Origin: Taiwanofungus camphoratus
Lineage: Eukaryota > Basidiomycota > Agaricomycetes > Polyporales > Taiwanofungaceae
NCBI GenBank assembly: GCA_003999685.1
Contig: CP021232.1
Location: forward strand, 1,302,001-1,366,000
Direction of reading: 5' to 3'
DNA: 64,000 nucleotides
The notes beneath the pieces are model-generated. The model was not told the DNA's origin. It ran no database searches and was given only the letters and a program-made list of their open reading frames with translations. Shown piece after piece: positions 1 to 11,943 of this stretch (positions are counted from its first letter, which is position 1; each line of letters starts with the position of its first letter). The position numbers and the translations under genes were made by a program.

Positions 1-516
1 CCCACACATTGACTGGGTAGAAGGAACACTCGAGATTGACCAAGCTCGACTCACAGAATGGCAAGGATACTATGCCTGGATCATGAGCCAACCCACAACA
101 GACAGAATTCCCCTGTGTTGAGCTTCCATTCATGAAGACGATGAGGAGCTTTTGGACATAATGTGTGCTTACACACAAGGAGAAGGGGTTCTGGGGATCT
201 TCCAACAGAAAGAGCAGCTGCTCACATGTGAAGACGGGCTACTGCAGGCCCTAAAGCCCCCACAGCCCCCACAAGTAGGGCTCAATCGACTAACACATTT
301 CTCTGACTCCCCACATATGGTATGGAATGCCCCAGAGCTCACGGAATTGGTGATCTCCAAGGACCCACCCCCGTCCATAGAAGACCTCGTCCCAGAATAC
401 CTGTGGGACTATAAACGGTTGTTTGAAAAGGAGGCCACTAACCGGTTCCCAGAATCCAAGCCCTGGGACCATGCCATTGAATTAAGGCCAGACTTCGTGC
501 CCAGGAAATGCGCCGT

Positions 517-2122
517 TAATATGACCTAGGGGACCCTGGCACCTAGGGAGTGCTCCGCGACGTGGCTGTGGGGTAGTGTGATAACTGTGAGGATGTGAGG
601 GTAGGAGCTACAACCTGTATGATACCAGGAAACCTGTATGTCTTGTTTTGTAAGTGGGGGAGTAAGGGGTCAAGGGTCCTGCACAACAGGATCTTGTTCC
701 TAAGTGCTATACGATCCCTAAGGCCTTGTGAGGCCCTCCGAAGTACGTGAAGTTCTTCGAGATTCTGCGAAGTCCTTTGAAGTTTTAGCTAAATTGCACG
801 AGCTGACTTCGTAGGTGCTGTGAAGTCCTTTTAGCTAGAGTTAGCTAAAGGGCGTAAGGCTTAGAGGTTTGATAGAGCGAGGTGGGCGAGGTTTGGCTAG
901 CGTAGGAGACCTGTAGGAGAGGTCGGAGAGTTCGAGGGCGTAGGGAGATGTACTATAGCCTGAAACTAAGGCTATGGGAGAGTCGTAGGGCTATTCGTAG
1001 GACGTAGGGATAACGCAACGTGAGCCTAAGGGTATAACTAAGGCGGAGGCCCACCGGGTAGATGCTATATGAGGTGCTGAAAGGTGCGAAGTCACGGCGA
1101 CTTCGTGGATCGTAGTGCGTAGTTCGGGAAGCGTAGACGTGGTTCGTAGATATATTGTGAGCGTAGACGTAGTTCAAAGGTACTGAAACAGAGCTGGGGT
1201 GGAGACTTAGGGACCTTAGGACCGTTCCTAAGGTTGTACTTGCAGCGCTTTCCTGAGATCGGAGCTACAGGGGAACTGGTATTCCAAAGAGCAAAGCGTG
1301 CACTGAGGGGTCTCTCTTGTACATAGTAAACTACCTCTGACTAAATAGGAGAGCGTGAGGTGAACTATTCTTGCGCGAAGTGATCCTTACGAGTCCGAAA
1401 TGTGTACTAAAGCGCATGGACTCCGAAGTGAACACGAGGAGGATAGGAACTAATTAGGAACTGAAACAGGGGAACTACGTACGGTAGAAAGGTGACCAAC
1501 TTCATTCACGAGGGCGGGATGACTATCTGAGAGCAGCCATGCGCCGTGATCACCTATCTTAGTGGGCTAAGAGCGCACAAAGTTCTTAGCAGCGGGACTT
1601 GGCCTAATCGGGGTAGGAGGTGTCCTAACTGGGTGGAGGGCCATATGGGTACGCCCTAGGATGACCTTATGGCATAGGATCGAGACCCATGGGGGTGCAC
1701 AAGGCTTCCTAAGTCCAACTTCTGGAACTTCGGACCGTTTCGGAGCCTATCGGAGGTAGCTGCAATCACAAGAGCTAGGAGAGACTTAGCTAAGACTTCT
1801 TAGCTAAGCCCGGAATGAGTGACGTAGTAGATAGGACCTAGATCCAATGGAACAGTATGGGAGGGCCGGCAGTGTCCGATAGTGGACTTAGCAGGAGTTA
1901 GGGACTTCGCGTCTAGCATTCGAAACCTCGTAGCACCTCGTGTGACTTCGCAAGACTTCGTAGGGTGTTAGGAGGGTTTAGGAAGGAAAGGGGGCATTAG
2001 GAATATTATAGGAACCTATCCCTCCTGTTGTAGGCTGTAGAAGAGTCTTAGAGTGGTTGGTTGGGGGATTAGAAAGCTCCTAAAATCGCGATTCGGGGCC
2101 CAGGAGGCTACGGGACTCATCA
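517..2122 (+). mobile_element. 1.6-kb non-coding LTR-like element inside the gypsy pol
   Basis: A block with no credible coding sequence interrupts the gypsy pol region. It begins TAATATGACC (TGATATGACC in a related copy) and ends GACTCATCA, so the family ends are TGAT and ATCA. The flanking 4-mers ccgt and ccat look like an aged 4-bp target duplication. The body is rich in repeated tagctaa and cttcg motifs. Its last 645 bp recur at 10674-11317 and its first part recurs reversed at 16796-17219. A large solo LTR of another retroelement family is the best guess; a non-autonomous element is the alternative. Confidence 0.6.
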
Positions 2123-5100
2123 CCATAATTCCTTTGTCACCAAATGAGCAGGTGGCGATGGACAAATTCCTGGAAGAGAACCTGGCCAAGGGCTATCTCC
2201 GGGAATCAAACTCACCTATGGCGTCCCCAGCCTTTTTTGTCAAAAAAAAGGATGGTACCTTGCGCCCATGCCAGGACTACCGATACCTGAACAAAGGCAC
2301 AATCAAAGATGCCTACCCCTTACCCCTCATAGGAGAGCTAATCGACAGGCTCCAAAAGGCCACTGTGTTCACTAAATTAGACCTCCAAAACAGGTACAAC
2401 AACATCCGGATCAGAGAGGGTGACCAATGGAAAGGAGCATTCATGGTCAAACATGGAAATCAGGACAAGATCGTCGAACCCACTGTCATGTTCTTTGGGA
2501 TGTGCAACTCGCCGGCCACGTTTCAGCGAATGATGAATGACGCATTCCAGGACATGCTGGCTGAGGGGTGGATCGCGATCTATATGGACGACATCCTCAT
2601 TTTCTCTGACAATATGAAAGCCCACCGAGAACGAACCAGACGTGTCCTACAACGGCTGCAGGAATGGGACCTATTTGTAAAGCCAGAGAAATGCGCATTC
2701 AATGTCGTCGAAGTTGACTTCTTGGGAATGACCATCTCACCTGGACAGGTGCACATGGACAAGGACAAACTGGCAGGAATCGCAGATTGGCCCATTCCTA
2801 CCAGGGTCAAGGATGTAGAACGATTCATGGATCTTGCCAACTACTACCAACGCTTCATCCACAACTTCTCCCACATCGCTCACCCCTTGAATGTCATCAA
2901 GAAGAAGCACGTGGAGTGGAACTGGACCAAAGCCTGCCAGGAGGCCTTTGATGAGCTCAAACGGTGTTTCCAGAGCATGCCTATCCTCCGCATGCCTGAC
3001 CCGTCCAAACCATTCACCATTGAGGCCGATGCCTCTCTGATAGCCACTGGTGCAGTGCTTCAACAACTTGATGAGGAAGGGCGGCTACACCCTATAGCCT
3101 TCCTCTCAAAGAGCCTGAAAGAGGTGGAGCGGAATTACCAAGTATATGACAGAGAGTTGCTGGCCATTGTCCGAGCACTTGAGGAATGGCGCCACCACCT
3201 TGAGGGAAGTGGACACCTGGTCACGGTGATCACCGACCACAAGAACCTCACCTATTTCCGAGAAGCACAATGACTCAACCAACACCAGGCCCGATGGCAG
3301 TTATTCCTGTCACAATTTGACCTGCAACTATTAAACAAAAAAGGCAGTCGACTCATAGTCGCCAATGCACTCTCCCGGCGACCTGACCACCCAGGAGGGA
3401 AGCATGACAACGAAGGTGTCATCCTGCTACCAACAGATCTCTTTGTCAATGCCACCAACACTGCAATCATCAAAAAGATATGTGAATGTCGTAGTCGTGA
3501 CAGGATGGTCATCGAGACGATTGACGCTTTAAGACGGGGGAAGGTACCGCCATTCAAGGGCACAGGCTTTGCGCACACAAAGCTGGCAGACTGGGACATT
3601 CAGGAGGGACTAATTTTATACAAAAACCAAGTTTACGTACCCCCTGATGATGATCTGCACCGAGAAGTCATTCAACTCTGTCATGACACACCAGCAATGG
3701 CACACCCAGGGGCACAAGGTACGATGGCCATTGCCTGAAGGGACTGGTTTTGGCATGGAATGTCTTCATTCATCGAGAAATATGTTGAGGGGTGCGCCAA
3801 ATGCCAGGAGAGCAAGATCAACACACACCCCACGAAACCCCCCCTGATGGCCATCCCCACAGAACCGAATTCAAGGCCATTCTTTTACATATCAGTAGAC
3901 TTCATCACTGATCTACCAGAGTCACAGGGCTTCAATGCACTCATGGTAGTAGTTGACAGAGAACTCACCAAGGACATTGTGCTCATACCCTGCACCAAGA
4001 ACATAGATGCAGTAGGGACAGCAGAGGCCCTACACCTCAATGTATACAGGCGATACGGCCTACCTGACCGGATGATATCTGACCGAGGGCCACAGTTCAC
4101 AGCGGCCACATTTTGAGAATGGTGTAAGCTGACAGGAGTCAAGGCGGCAATGTCCACTGACCACCCCCAATCAGATGGGAGTACAGAATGGGTCAACCAG
4201 GAACTGGAGGTGGCCTGGAGAATCCTATGTGCAAATGACCCCCACACCTGGGTCAAACACATCCCTGAGTTCGAATTCACACACAACCAGGTGCCGCATG
4301 CTGGAAGGAAGGAATCGCCATTCAAGCTCACCATGGGGCATGACCCGAAGGCCATCGGCTCTCCACGACCCTCTGACATATACCTCACGCTCCGAGACCG
4401 CCTGACCCAGATCTCTGAATCTCGCAAAGAGGCTCTTGCAGCGCAAGAGCTAGCTCAGAAGCTGATGGAGGAACGAACCCCTTTTCCCTGGAAACCTTTC
4501 CAGGAAGGTGACAAGGTTTGGCTAGAAGCCACGAACCTTCGGCTAAGGACAATAAGTCGGAAATTTGACCCAAAGCGGCTTGGACCCTTCAAGATCACGG
4601 AAGCCAAGGGACCACTGACGTACAAGCTACAGCTCCCGAGAACCTGAAAGATTCACCCGGTGTTCCATGCATCACTGCTCACCCCATACAAAGAAATGGC
4701 GGAACACGGACCCAACTTTCTGAAACCACCACCTGATCTGGTTGAGAGGGAAGAAGAGTACAAAGTCGAGGCCCTCCGTGGGCATCGTGCCCGACATGGG
4801 AAATGGGAGTTTCTCATCAAATGGAAGGGATGGCCAGTCTCTGCCAGCACCTGGCAGAAGGAAGACGATCTACGGCATTCCCCTGACCTGCTGAGGCGTT
4901 ATAAGAAGGCAAACCACCTAGGCATCAACCCAGTTGGCAACCGTTCAACTGCCCTGCAAAGAGCCATTCCGCAGCATTTCAAGGCCGCCTCCCACCATGT
5001 CCCATCGAACCAACGCCGCCTGAGCCCACCTTGCTGCCTCCATCCTCACCGTAGGGAATGCCCGCACCCTGAATCCCTTTCTTCGGGGACCGCAGAACCT

Positions 5101-5844
5101 TCCCAACTTCGCCAAGGGGATTGTTGTCCCTCTACCTCGCCAAGCAACATCTGACCTCACCACCGACTTCCTGACCCCCGCTGACCGTCTTGAATGGGTG
5201 CTGGCCAATGAACGACTACGCCCAGCGGTGGACATCGCCCTCATTGTCTGGCCCGATCTTGCGGCCCAGGTTGCCATCTTTCGACATCAGGCCGAGGTTG
5301 TCTTACACCTCAATCAGGTAATAAGGGGGTACAGAGGGGAGAGGGAGAAGGGGGAGCACAACGAAGCTAAGTGGTGGGCCAGCCCCATCTGGGAAATTGG
5401 TATATCATACTGGCAGGCCTGTAATGTGACGCGCTCCCATCTAAATTTCCTCCTTCACACTGACGTCGTCTCCACCCTCGAGCATCTCCTACCACCCTCC
5501 TCCGTCATCACACGCCCAGCCCCCTCCACGCAGAACAAGTGGACAGTTTGTCTCCACCCCGAGTGCAGCCCCCTGAACTGATGGGCTGGGGCCTGTGAAT
5601 TCTGCATGGGCCTCGATCATGTTGCTGCCGACTGCATCCACTGGCCACGATTGGGGGAGCCAGCTGTTGAGCCTTTCGTCTCGCCTCGCTGTCTGGATTG
5701 TTTCGCTGATGATCACGACACCGACCAATGCCCCAAGGCAGGGGCCGCCTGATCTGAAATCAGTGGGTTGAAGCAGCCTGACGAGGAAGCTACCAGGTCA
5801 TGAAGGTAGGTGTCAGGGTGACACCTGAGAGGAGACGGGGGTAG

Positions 5845-6345
5845 TGTTACCGTCAGGTAGGACTAGAGACTTGTTCGTTTTTTCTTTCCCTTTGTTTGTC
5901 ACACCATGGACACGCGGCATCCCTTCCACACCTTACTTACCCAGATTGACTGATGGGCTGACCGTCCCCGCTTACGCCATGGTAGTTATGTACTTTCGGA
6001 CCACTGACTCCTCTTGCCTTATGCGGTCTCTGGGGGGGCTGCTAGTATACCTGGGGGTTGGCGGTGGCAGTATAAAGAAGGGACCCACTGCTGGAGGTTC
6101 CCCTAGTCGTATTCTCTTCGTTCATCCTTTCCAAAGTGTACTACGCATTAGTACCAATACATGCTTTTCTTTACACATCTTCTCGCACCTTAAGAAGCCT
6201 GTAAAGACTATCGCGACTACATAGGGCTTGTAGTTGAAGACTACCGAGGATCATGACTCGTCGTCACCACCACTCCTCCTCGACCCTTCGCTGCACACCC
6301 CTCCAAGCTTCTGCAGCATTACCAGGGTGAACCCCCCCGGTAACA
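5845..6345 (+). repeat. 3' LTR of the gypsy element
   Basis: A 501-bp terminal repeat that begins TGTTACCG and ends CGGTAACA, a perfect 8-bp inverted end. A purine-rich tract lies directly upstream, as expected for second-strand priming. A TATA-like stretch occurs near 6071. A reverse-oriented, partial copy of the same LTR lies at 11318-11568 and 16681-16795, which confirms the boundary at the TGTTA end. Confidence 0.9.
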
Positions 6346-7160
6346 GTCCCGACTAGGCAGGGACGCAGTCAGTGCGTGTGTGTGAGCTGTTCCTGCACTT
6401 GGAGCACACATGATCGAACCTGCAGGTGGCTGCTGAGCTGGGACACCTTCCATTGTTCCAGCGCCTGCACGTGTTCTTAGCACTGCGGTGCGCAGATCCA
6501 CAAGCTCTACTGCCTGAGTGTCAGGCTGTGTACTCTGTGTTTGCGCTGCCAGCGAAGAGGTGCCCAAATCTGAGGTCTTTAAACTTGGTGTAGTCTGTGA
6601 GGTGGATATTTCAGCAACTTCCAATTTGCTTGCATAAAGCCTTGTCATAATTGAACACTCGCTCGTGGAGCTCAGGGAGGAACATGCCAAACAGATCAGT
6701 GATGTGATTTCCATACTCAATGAGTTCTCTATTTCAGTGTGGGAATGCATAGGTGACTGCTGACACAGTCTTATTCCATGTGAATATCCAATCCCCTGAA
6801 GAGGCGATGCGCTTTGCCAGGACTGCTCCAGGCCCCGTGATTTTGTAAGGCCCCAAGTTTGCAATTTGCTCTCGATCATCAGCCATTGAGTATCGTCCTG
6901 AGAAGATGTGGTCGAGGTCAACGGTGCTTCCTTTGAGCACACTTGTCCACTCTGATGAGGGGAACTCAGGCGCTGCAACAGAGTTTTGCAAATTCTGTCT
7001 CGCATGCTTGAGGTCTGCCGTGTAGACTTTGAGGAGCTTGATTGTTTCCTTGAGGTCTCCATCAAGTAAGACCTCATTGAGGAGGTCTGTTCCAGCCCAA
7101 GCATATTGCAAGGGATCGGGCTTTGTACTCGACTTCTTCTCCTCTTCCTCATCATAGTTG
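6346..7160 (-). mobile_element. gag-like fossil with zinc-knuckle region
   Basis: Reverse-strand sequence resembling a transposon-associated protein common in basidiomycete genomes. It has a conserved stretch around FPSSEWTSVLKGSTVDLDHI, then a GDW...W...FPH region, and near 6385-6470 a Cys/His-rich zinc-knuckle region typical of nucleic-acid-binding gag-like proteins. It is broken, with a few breaks, and no terminal repeats were identified. It abuts the end of the gypsy LTR. The assignment to a retroelement rather than another transposon class is inference. Confidence 0.5.
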
Positions 7161-8015
7161 ATGGATCATAAAGGACTGCTGCATGCTAGCCATTCTCAAG
7201 GTGAGCTCCTTCAATGCCTAATGTCTAACCTGTTCTCAAAATATTTAATTGCAATGTTGTCAGTCTGTCAATTTTATCGTTCTCAAATCTCAGTTGCAGA
7301 CTTGCAATCTGACATTCCCCTTTAGCTCATCATATATCTGCATGAGATCTGGTTGATGAGGCACATCGAACAGTCTAAGATGCAAAGGTGCAACTGTCTG
7401 TATTAATAAGTGATGGGCATCTTGACAAGTTCATCACAAAGCTCATGCATAAATGCAAGGATGTCATCACTGAAAACCTGAATTAGAGGTATGTTCTTCT
7501 CTATATTTGGTGCTCAGTGGCTTAATCACTTATTGTATTATAGCTATCAGAATGAGCAATATTGTGGTCACAGTTCTAGACACCAAGGCAATTCAATATT
7601 CCTTCAAACTTGAACCTGCAGCGACATCTTCTCTTTTGTTCATGTAATAGAATGTGGAGTATATGGACAGCTGTAAATAAAGTATAGTCCAGTTAGGAGT
7701 GTGAGCAAGAATGTGATATCCAGATGCTATTGAATTGGAAAAATCAGTACAAGCTATATCATGAGTAGTCAAAAGAGAGAGCATCACCCTGCTCTAAGGT
7801 CTTTCAACAGTTTGACCAGGTTCTTTTCTATTGTCTCTACACATATTCTCAGCCAGCAGCCAGTATCATATTTTATATTGCAGCATATCTATGTCCTCTA
7901 TATCCTACATTTCTGAAGTCAAAGTGACTTCAGTCTGAGTATTCAGCAGCCCCCTCCCCCTCTCATCTGGCATGCCTTCACTCTTGTTATATTCTATAGG
8001 CATGCATTGCACTTA
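7161..8015. other. AT-rich stretch without recognised genes
   Basis: Nothing coding is supported here. The short open frames lack homology that I can recognise and the composition is AT-rich like neighbouring transposon remnants. It ends at the TA dinucleotide (8014-8015) that flanks the Tc1-type transposon. Confidence 0.6.
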
Positions 8016-8375
8016 CAGTGACCCATAAAACTATTGCAATGTTTGTCACTTTCTGACTGTTTGGCCTATATCTCAGCAACCAAATATGCGATAACTTCAA
8101 ATGTTGAACTATTAGAAAGCCCTGCATCATGGCTTTTCAACGTGGTATCTACTATAAAAAATGGACAAGTATATGTGAAGTTATCTATCAATTTTTCAGA
8201 AAGTTCATTGCAACAGTTTTGTTGCTGACATTTTGCAAATCAAATATTGGTAGACAATGACAGGACATTATGCTTGCTGGGCTTGAATCTTTCTGTGCAA
8301 GTCATGTGACCTTAAGAGAAGTTCAACATAGCACAAGCAAGCAATAATATCAAATTGAACCACACTTTCATCATT

Positions 8376-10430
8376 ATGAAATCTCTCTCTATAGACATTA
8401 TCAATCAAATTCTTTCTCTGCTTGATTTATGTCAATCTGCTCATCAAATATCCAGCTCTACTGGTGTACATTATAGTACTATCACCAGGATACGCTCTAG
8501 ACTTCATTCTACCCTTCTCAAGTTCTCTGGTGGCTGTCCAGCCAAGCTTTTCTCCACTGATATTTGTTATGCTGTTCGCTTAATTAGCACTGAAAAGGCT
8601 GAAAGTGCTGTTCAAGTGTCTAAAACACTTCAGGATATCAAGAACACACCCATATCCCCACAGACCATTCATTGTTCTCTGAGAAAAACAGGTATGAAGG
8701 CTGTGGTGAAGAAGAAATGACCACTACTATCAAAGCGTCATCAGAAGGAGAGGTTGGACTTTGCTGTGAGTCATCAGCACTGGACTGTGGATGATTGGAA
8801 GAAGGTTATATGGTCTGATGACATCAAAATCAATCGCCTGGGGTCAGATGGAAGGAAATGGGCATGAAAAAAGCCAGGAGAGGGTCTTAGTGTCAGGCTG
8901 GTAGAGGGAACAGTCAAGTTTGGTGGAGGAAGTGTCATGGTATAGGGCTATATGACTTGGAAAGGAGTTGGATTGGCATGCAAGATTGATGGGAGGATGG
9001 ATGCAGACCTTTATGTCAGCATCTTAGAGGATGAACTTCAAGGATCACTTGATTATTATGGTCTAACCCCTCAAGATGTCATTTTTCAGCAAGACAATGA
9101 CCTCAAGCACACTAGCAAAAAGGCTAAAAGGTGGTTTCAGGACCATGATTTTAATGTCATGGTATGGCCAGCTCAGTCTCCTGACCTCAATCCTATTGAG
9201 CACCTTTGGCAACACTTGAAAACAAGGCTTACAGGGTATGAAAAGCCTTTAAGTGGGATTTTGGAACTTTGAGAGCGTTGATAGGTGCCAGGCCCTTCTA
9301 GGCCCCACAGAGCGCCCTCACTCGACCCTAGGACCTTAGTCATACCTTTGACGCCACTCGACGCGTCCAATACAGCCTGAAAAGCCACCGCAGAACTCTC
9401 TGATGGCTTCGAATTACACCACAGCCACTCCACCAGTTCCGGTCCGATGTTCCGGTGTACCGTTCCCTCTACGCACAATACGTCACACGCAGTTGTCACT
9501 CAATGTCCTCGCATGTGACCAGTCTCGCCACTCCAATATCGCTCGATCTGCTACGACGCGCCACTTGATGTACTCGATAACGCTACGGCCCCAGGTCTTG
9601 TCTTAGTATAGTTCATGTATGTTACTTTGTTTCAGCCTTTCTAGTGATGACAAGTAGCCACTCCCTCCACAGGCCACTCCGTAGTTCGTAGTACGCAAGT
9701 ATTTAGGATGCCACTCGTACTACACCACTCCTGATGTGCCTTACATTATAGTACAGTAGTATAAACACAATGTATGGTGTCTCAGAACAACAGAGAAGTT
9801 TTCCCCCATCCTGCAGAGCTCAAGAAGAGCACCTTCGAGTCAGTCTCCTACTGCGTTCTACTGTGTCCTTCCATCTTTGATTACGTTTGAAGAGTTGTGT
9901 CTACTATCCGCCTTCTACAGTATCTTGAAGGGTCGCATCTCGTCTGTCTTCGACATCCGTCGAAGAGTTGTGTTCAGTCTTACGTCCACCTTCGAGTCAC
10001 ATTGAAGGGTTGCGCTAGCATCTCTCTCTAACCCAAGTCCACCTTCTACAGTAATTGAAGGGCTGCATATCAGCTAAGTCCTCACATTTAAGCCTCTCCT
10101 TAGTATAGTACAGCATTGTAGCGCATCGAAGCTATGTTGAACAGCCACAACGCACATTGTAGGTCATCAAAGACCTTTGTAGACATCTCTCAACCCATTT
10201 GAGACCGGGAACCCTTTGCTGCTGACTCTCCCCTCCACACTAACTAGTTCTATAGCCTTTCAGCTTCTCTAGGTCGAACCCAGTAGGGGTTGAAGTGCTA
10301 TAGTGCACATCAGTGTGTGGAGAAGGAATGGGATGCAATTGATGCTCCTGTGTGTCAAAATTTGATAGAAAGTATGCCTAGAAGGGTAGAGGCTGTGATA
10401 AAGGCAAAAGGAGGATATACTAAGTACTAA
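8376..10430 (+). pseudogene. Tc1-family DD34E transposase pseudogene
   Basis: The coding region starts at ATG 8376 with a helix-turn-helix-like N-terminus (SAHQISSSTGVHYSTITRIR). It continues through WSDD (first catalytic Asp), [11 protein letters not shown] (second Asp, near 9095) and [11 protein letters not shown] (Glu, near 9200); 34 residues separate the second Asp from the Glu, the Tc1 spacing. Four premature stops are visible: one after VVKKK (about 8718, probably a former Arg codon), one after GRKWA, one after GGSVMV and one after ILEL, the last three at Trp positions of the family. All fit C-to-T or G-to-A transitions. The frame is then split at 9278 by an insert and resumes at 10317, ending GGYTKY. 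It cannot make a transposase now. Confidence 0.93.
9279..10312 (+). mobile_element. 1.03-kb non-coding TGAT...ATCA element inside the Tc1 transposon
   Basis: This block splits the transposase near its C-terminus. It begins TGATAGGTGCC and ends TGCACATCA, and is flanked by gcgt (9275-9278) and gtgt (10313-10316), an aged 4-bp target duplication. No coding sequence is seen. Between about 9860 and 10080 it carries imperfect tandem units of roughly 60-70 bp that share ccaccttcta and ttgaagggttgc motifs. The end structure and 4-bp duplication match those of the 517-2122 element, suggesting a related class of solo LTR or non-autonomous element. Confidence 0.62.
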
Positions 10431-10673
10431 TCATTTGTATTTTCTATTTCATATTATGCTAGCAACAAAACTGTTGCAATGAACTTTCTGACAGAATGAT
10501 AGATAACTTCTCATATACTTGTCCATTTTTTATGATAGATATCATGTTGGAAAGCCATGATGCAGGGCTTTCTAACGATCCAACATTTGAAGCTATCACA
10601 TATCTGGTGACTGAAATATAGACCAAACAGTCAGAAAGTGACAAACATTGCAACAGTTTTGTGAGTCACTGTA

Positions 10674-11317
10674 CGTACGGTAGAAAGGTGACCAAGTCCA
10701 TCCATGAGGGTGGGATGACTATCCGAGAGCAACCATGCACCATGATCAACTGTCTTAGTGGGCTAAGAGCATACAAAGTTTCTAGCAGCGAGACTTGGCC
10801 TAATCGGGGTAGGAGGTGTCCTAAATGGGTAGAGGATCATATGGATGCACCATAGAAGGACCTTATGGCATAGGATTGAGACCCAGAGGGTGCGCAAGGC
10901 TTCCTAAGTCCAGCCTTCAGAACTTCGGACCGTTTCGGAGCCTATCAGGGGTGGCTGCAATCACAAGAGCTAGAAGAGACTTAGCTAAGACTTCTTAGCT
11001 AAACCCGGGATGAGTGATGTAGTAGCTGGGGCCTAGATCCAATAGAACAATATGGGAGGGCCGGCAGTGTCCAATAGTGGACTTAGCAGGAGTTAGGGAC
11101 TTGGTGGCTAGCGTTTGAAACCTCGTAGCACCTCGTACAACTTTGCAGGACTTTGTAGGGTGTTAGAAGGGTTTAGGAGGCAAAGGAGGTGTTAGGAGCA
11201 TTATAGAATCCTATCCCACCTGTTGTAGGCTGTAGAAGAGTCATAGGATGGTCTGTTAGGGGATTAGAAAGCTCCTAAAATCACAATTCAGGGCCCAGGA
11301 GGCTACAGGACTCATCA
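10674..11317 (+). repeat. 3' part of the 1.6-kb non-coding family
   Basis: Sequence is closely alignable to 1478-2122, including the tagctaagacttcttagc palindromic region, and ends with the same GACTCATCA. It begins at the TA flanking the Tc1 element and ends where the reverse gypsy LTR starts (11318), so it appears to have inserted into that LTR before its own 5' part was lost. Confidence 0.8.
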
Positions 11318-11568
11318 ACAGGCTTCTTGTGAATGCAAGAAGATGTGTAAAGAAAAAGCATATATTGGTACTAATGTGTAGTACACTTCGAAATGAATAA
11401 ACAAAGAGAATATGACTAAGGAAACCTCCAGTGGAGGGTCCCCCCTTTATACTGCTACCGCCGGCCCCCAGGTATAACTAAGCAGTCTCTCAGAGACAGC
11501 ATAAGGTGAGAGGAGTCAGCGGCCTGAAAGTACATAACCACCATGGCATAAGCGGGGACGGTTGGCCC

Positions 11569-11943
11569 TAACAAAATGGGATGCAGGGAACAGCAATTAA
11601 GTGCTGGAGTCCGAAGTAAGCCACAGAGATATATTCAAATAATGTACTCTACTACATACCTGGAGTCCGAAGTAAGCCACAGAGATGGGGGCTACTCCAG
11701 ACTACAGGGCACTATTTATGCTGGTGAGAACAAAGGGCTCCACCACAGAACAATAGAGTCCATCAAAAAGGGAACAATACAAACATATGACCCAGCCACA
11801 AAACTAAAGTGGCCTGTGTTCAACTCCAATCCAATAGCTCCGCCACTAATGATGTAAGTGGCCCACAGTCTACTGTGGCCACTCCAAGTCCGGCAGCACT
11901 CCAGCTTGACCAAGGGACTGTGGCAGAGCACATTATTGTGACA
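11569..11943 (-). repeat. copia 3' LTR
   Basis: 375-bp LTR, left on the map and 3' on the element. It contains a direct repeat of about 27 bp based on ctggagtccgaagtaagcc. A purine-rich tract (atcagggggggta on the element strand, 11944-11956) lies just inside it. Confidence 0.95.

Larger units (their letters stand above)
1..6345 (+). mobile_element. Ty3/gypsy chromovirus, 3' part with 3' LTR, broken
   Basis: Fossil LTR retrotransposon entering from the left edge, so its 5' LTR is not visible. Parts in order: the region before reverse transcriptase (152-516), reverse transcriptase and RNase H (about 2123-3500, with the active-site motif YMDDIL), integrase (about 3550-4640, with zinc-binding H/C residues and a core typical of Ty3), a chromodomain (about 4740-4910, with the WEFLIKWKGW signature), a further reading frame ending in Cys-rich knuckle-like motifs (about 5040-5750), a purine-rich tract (5828-5844) and the 3' LTR. 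Pol followed by a chromodomain is the mark of chromoviruses. It is broken, with several breaks and one large nested insertion (517-2122). Confidence 0.93.
8016..10671 (+). mobile_element. Tc1-type DNA transposon, long TIRs, decayed
   Basis: The left end begins CAGTGACCCATAAAACT and the right end, read in reverse, begins CAGTGACTCACAAAACT. The terminal inverted repeats run for about 210 bp with scattered differences. Both ends are flanked by TA (8014-8015 and 10672-10673), the duplication made by Tc1/mariner transposases. It contains a broken transposase (8376-10430) and a 1034-bp non-coding insert (9279-10312). The right flank continues into the 3' part of the 1.6-kb non-coding family exactly at the homologous TA. 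The left flank does not, so the left neighbour has been rearranged or deleted. Confidence 0.92.

Noticed and set aside
9860-10080. CRISPR-like or satellite array
   Set aside because: The 60-70-bp units are imperfect, few and part of the non-coding element; no spacer-repeat regularity is present.
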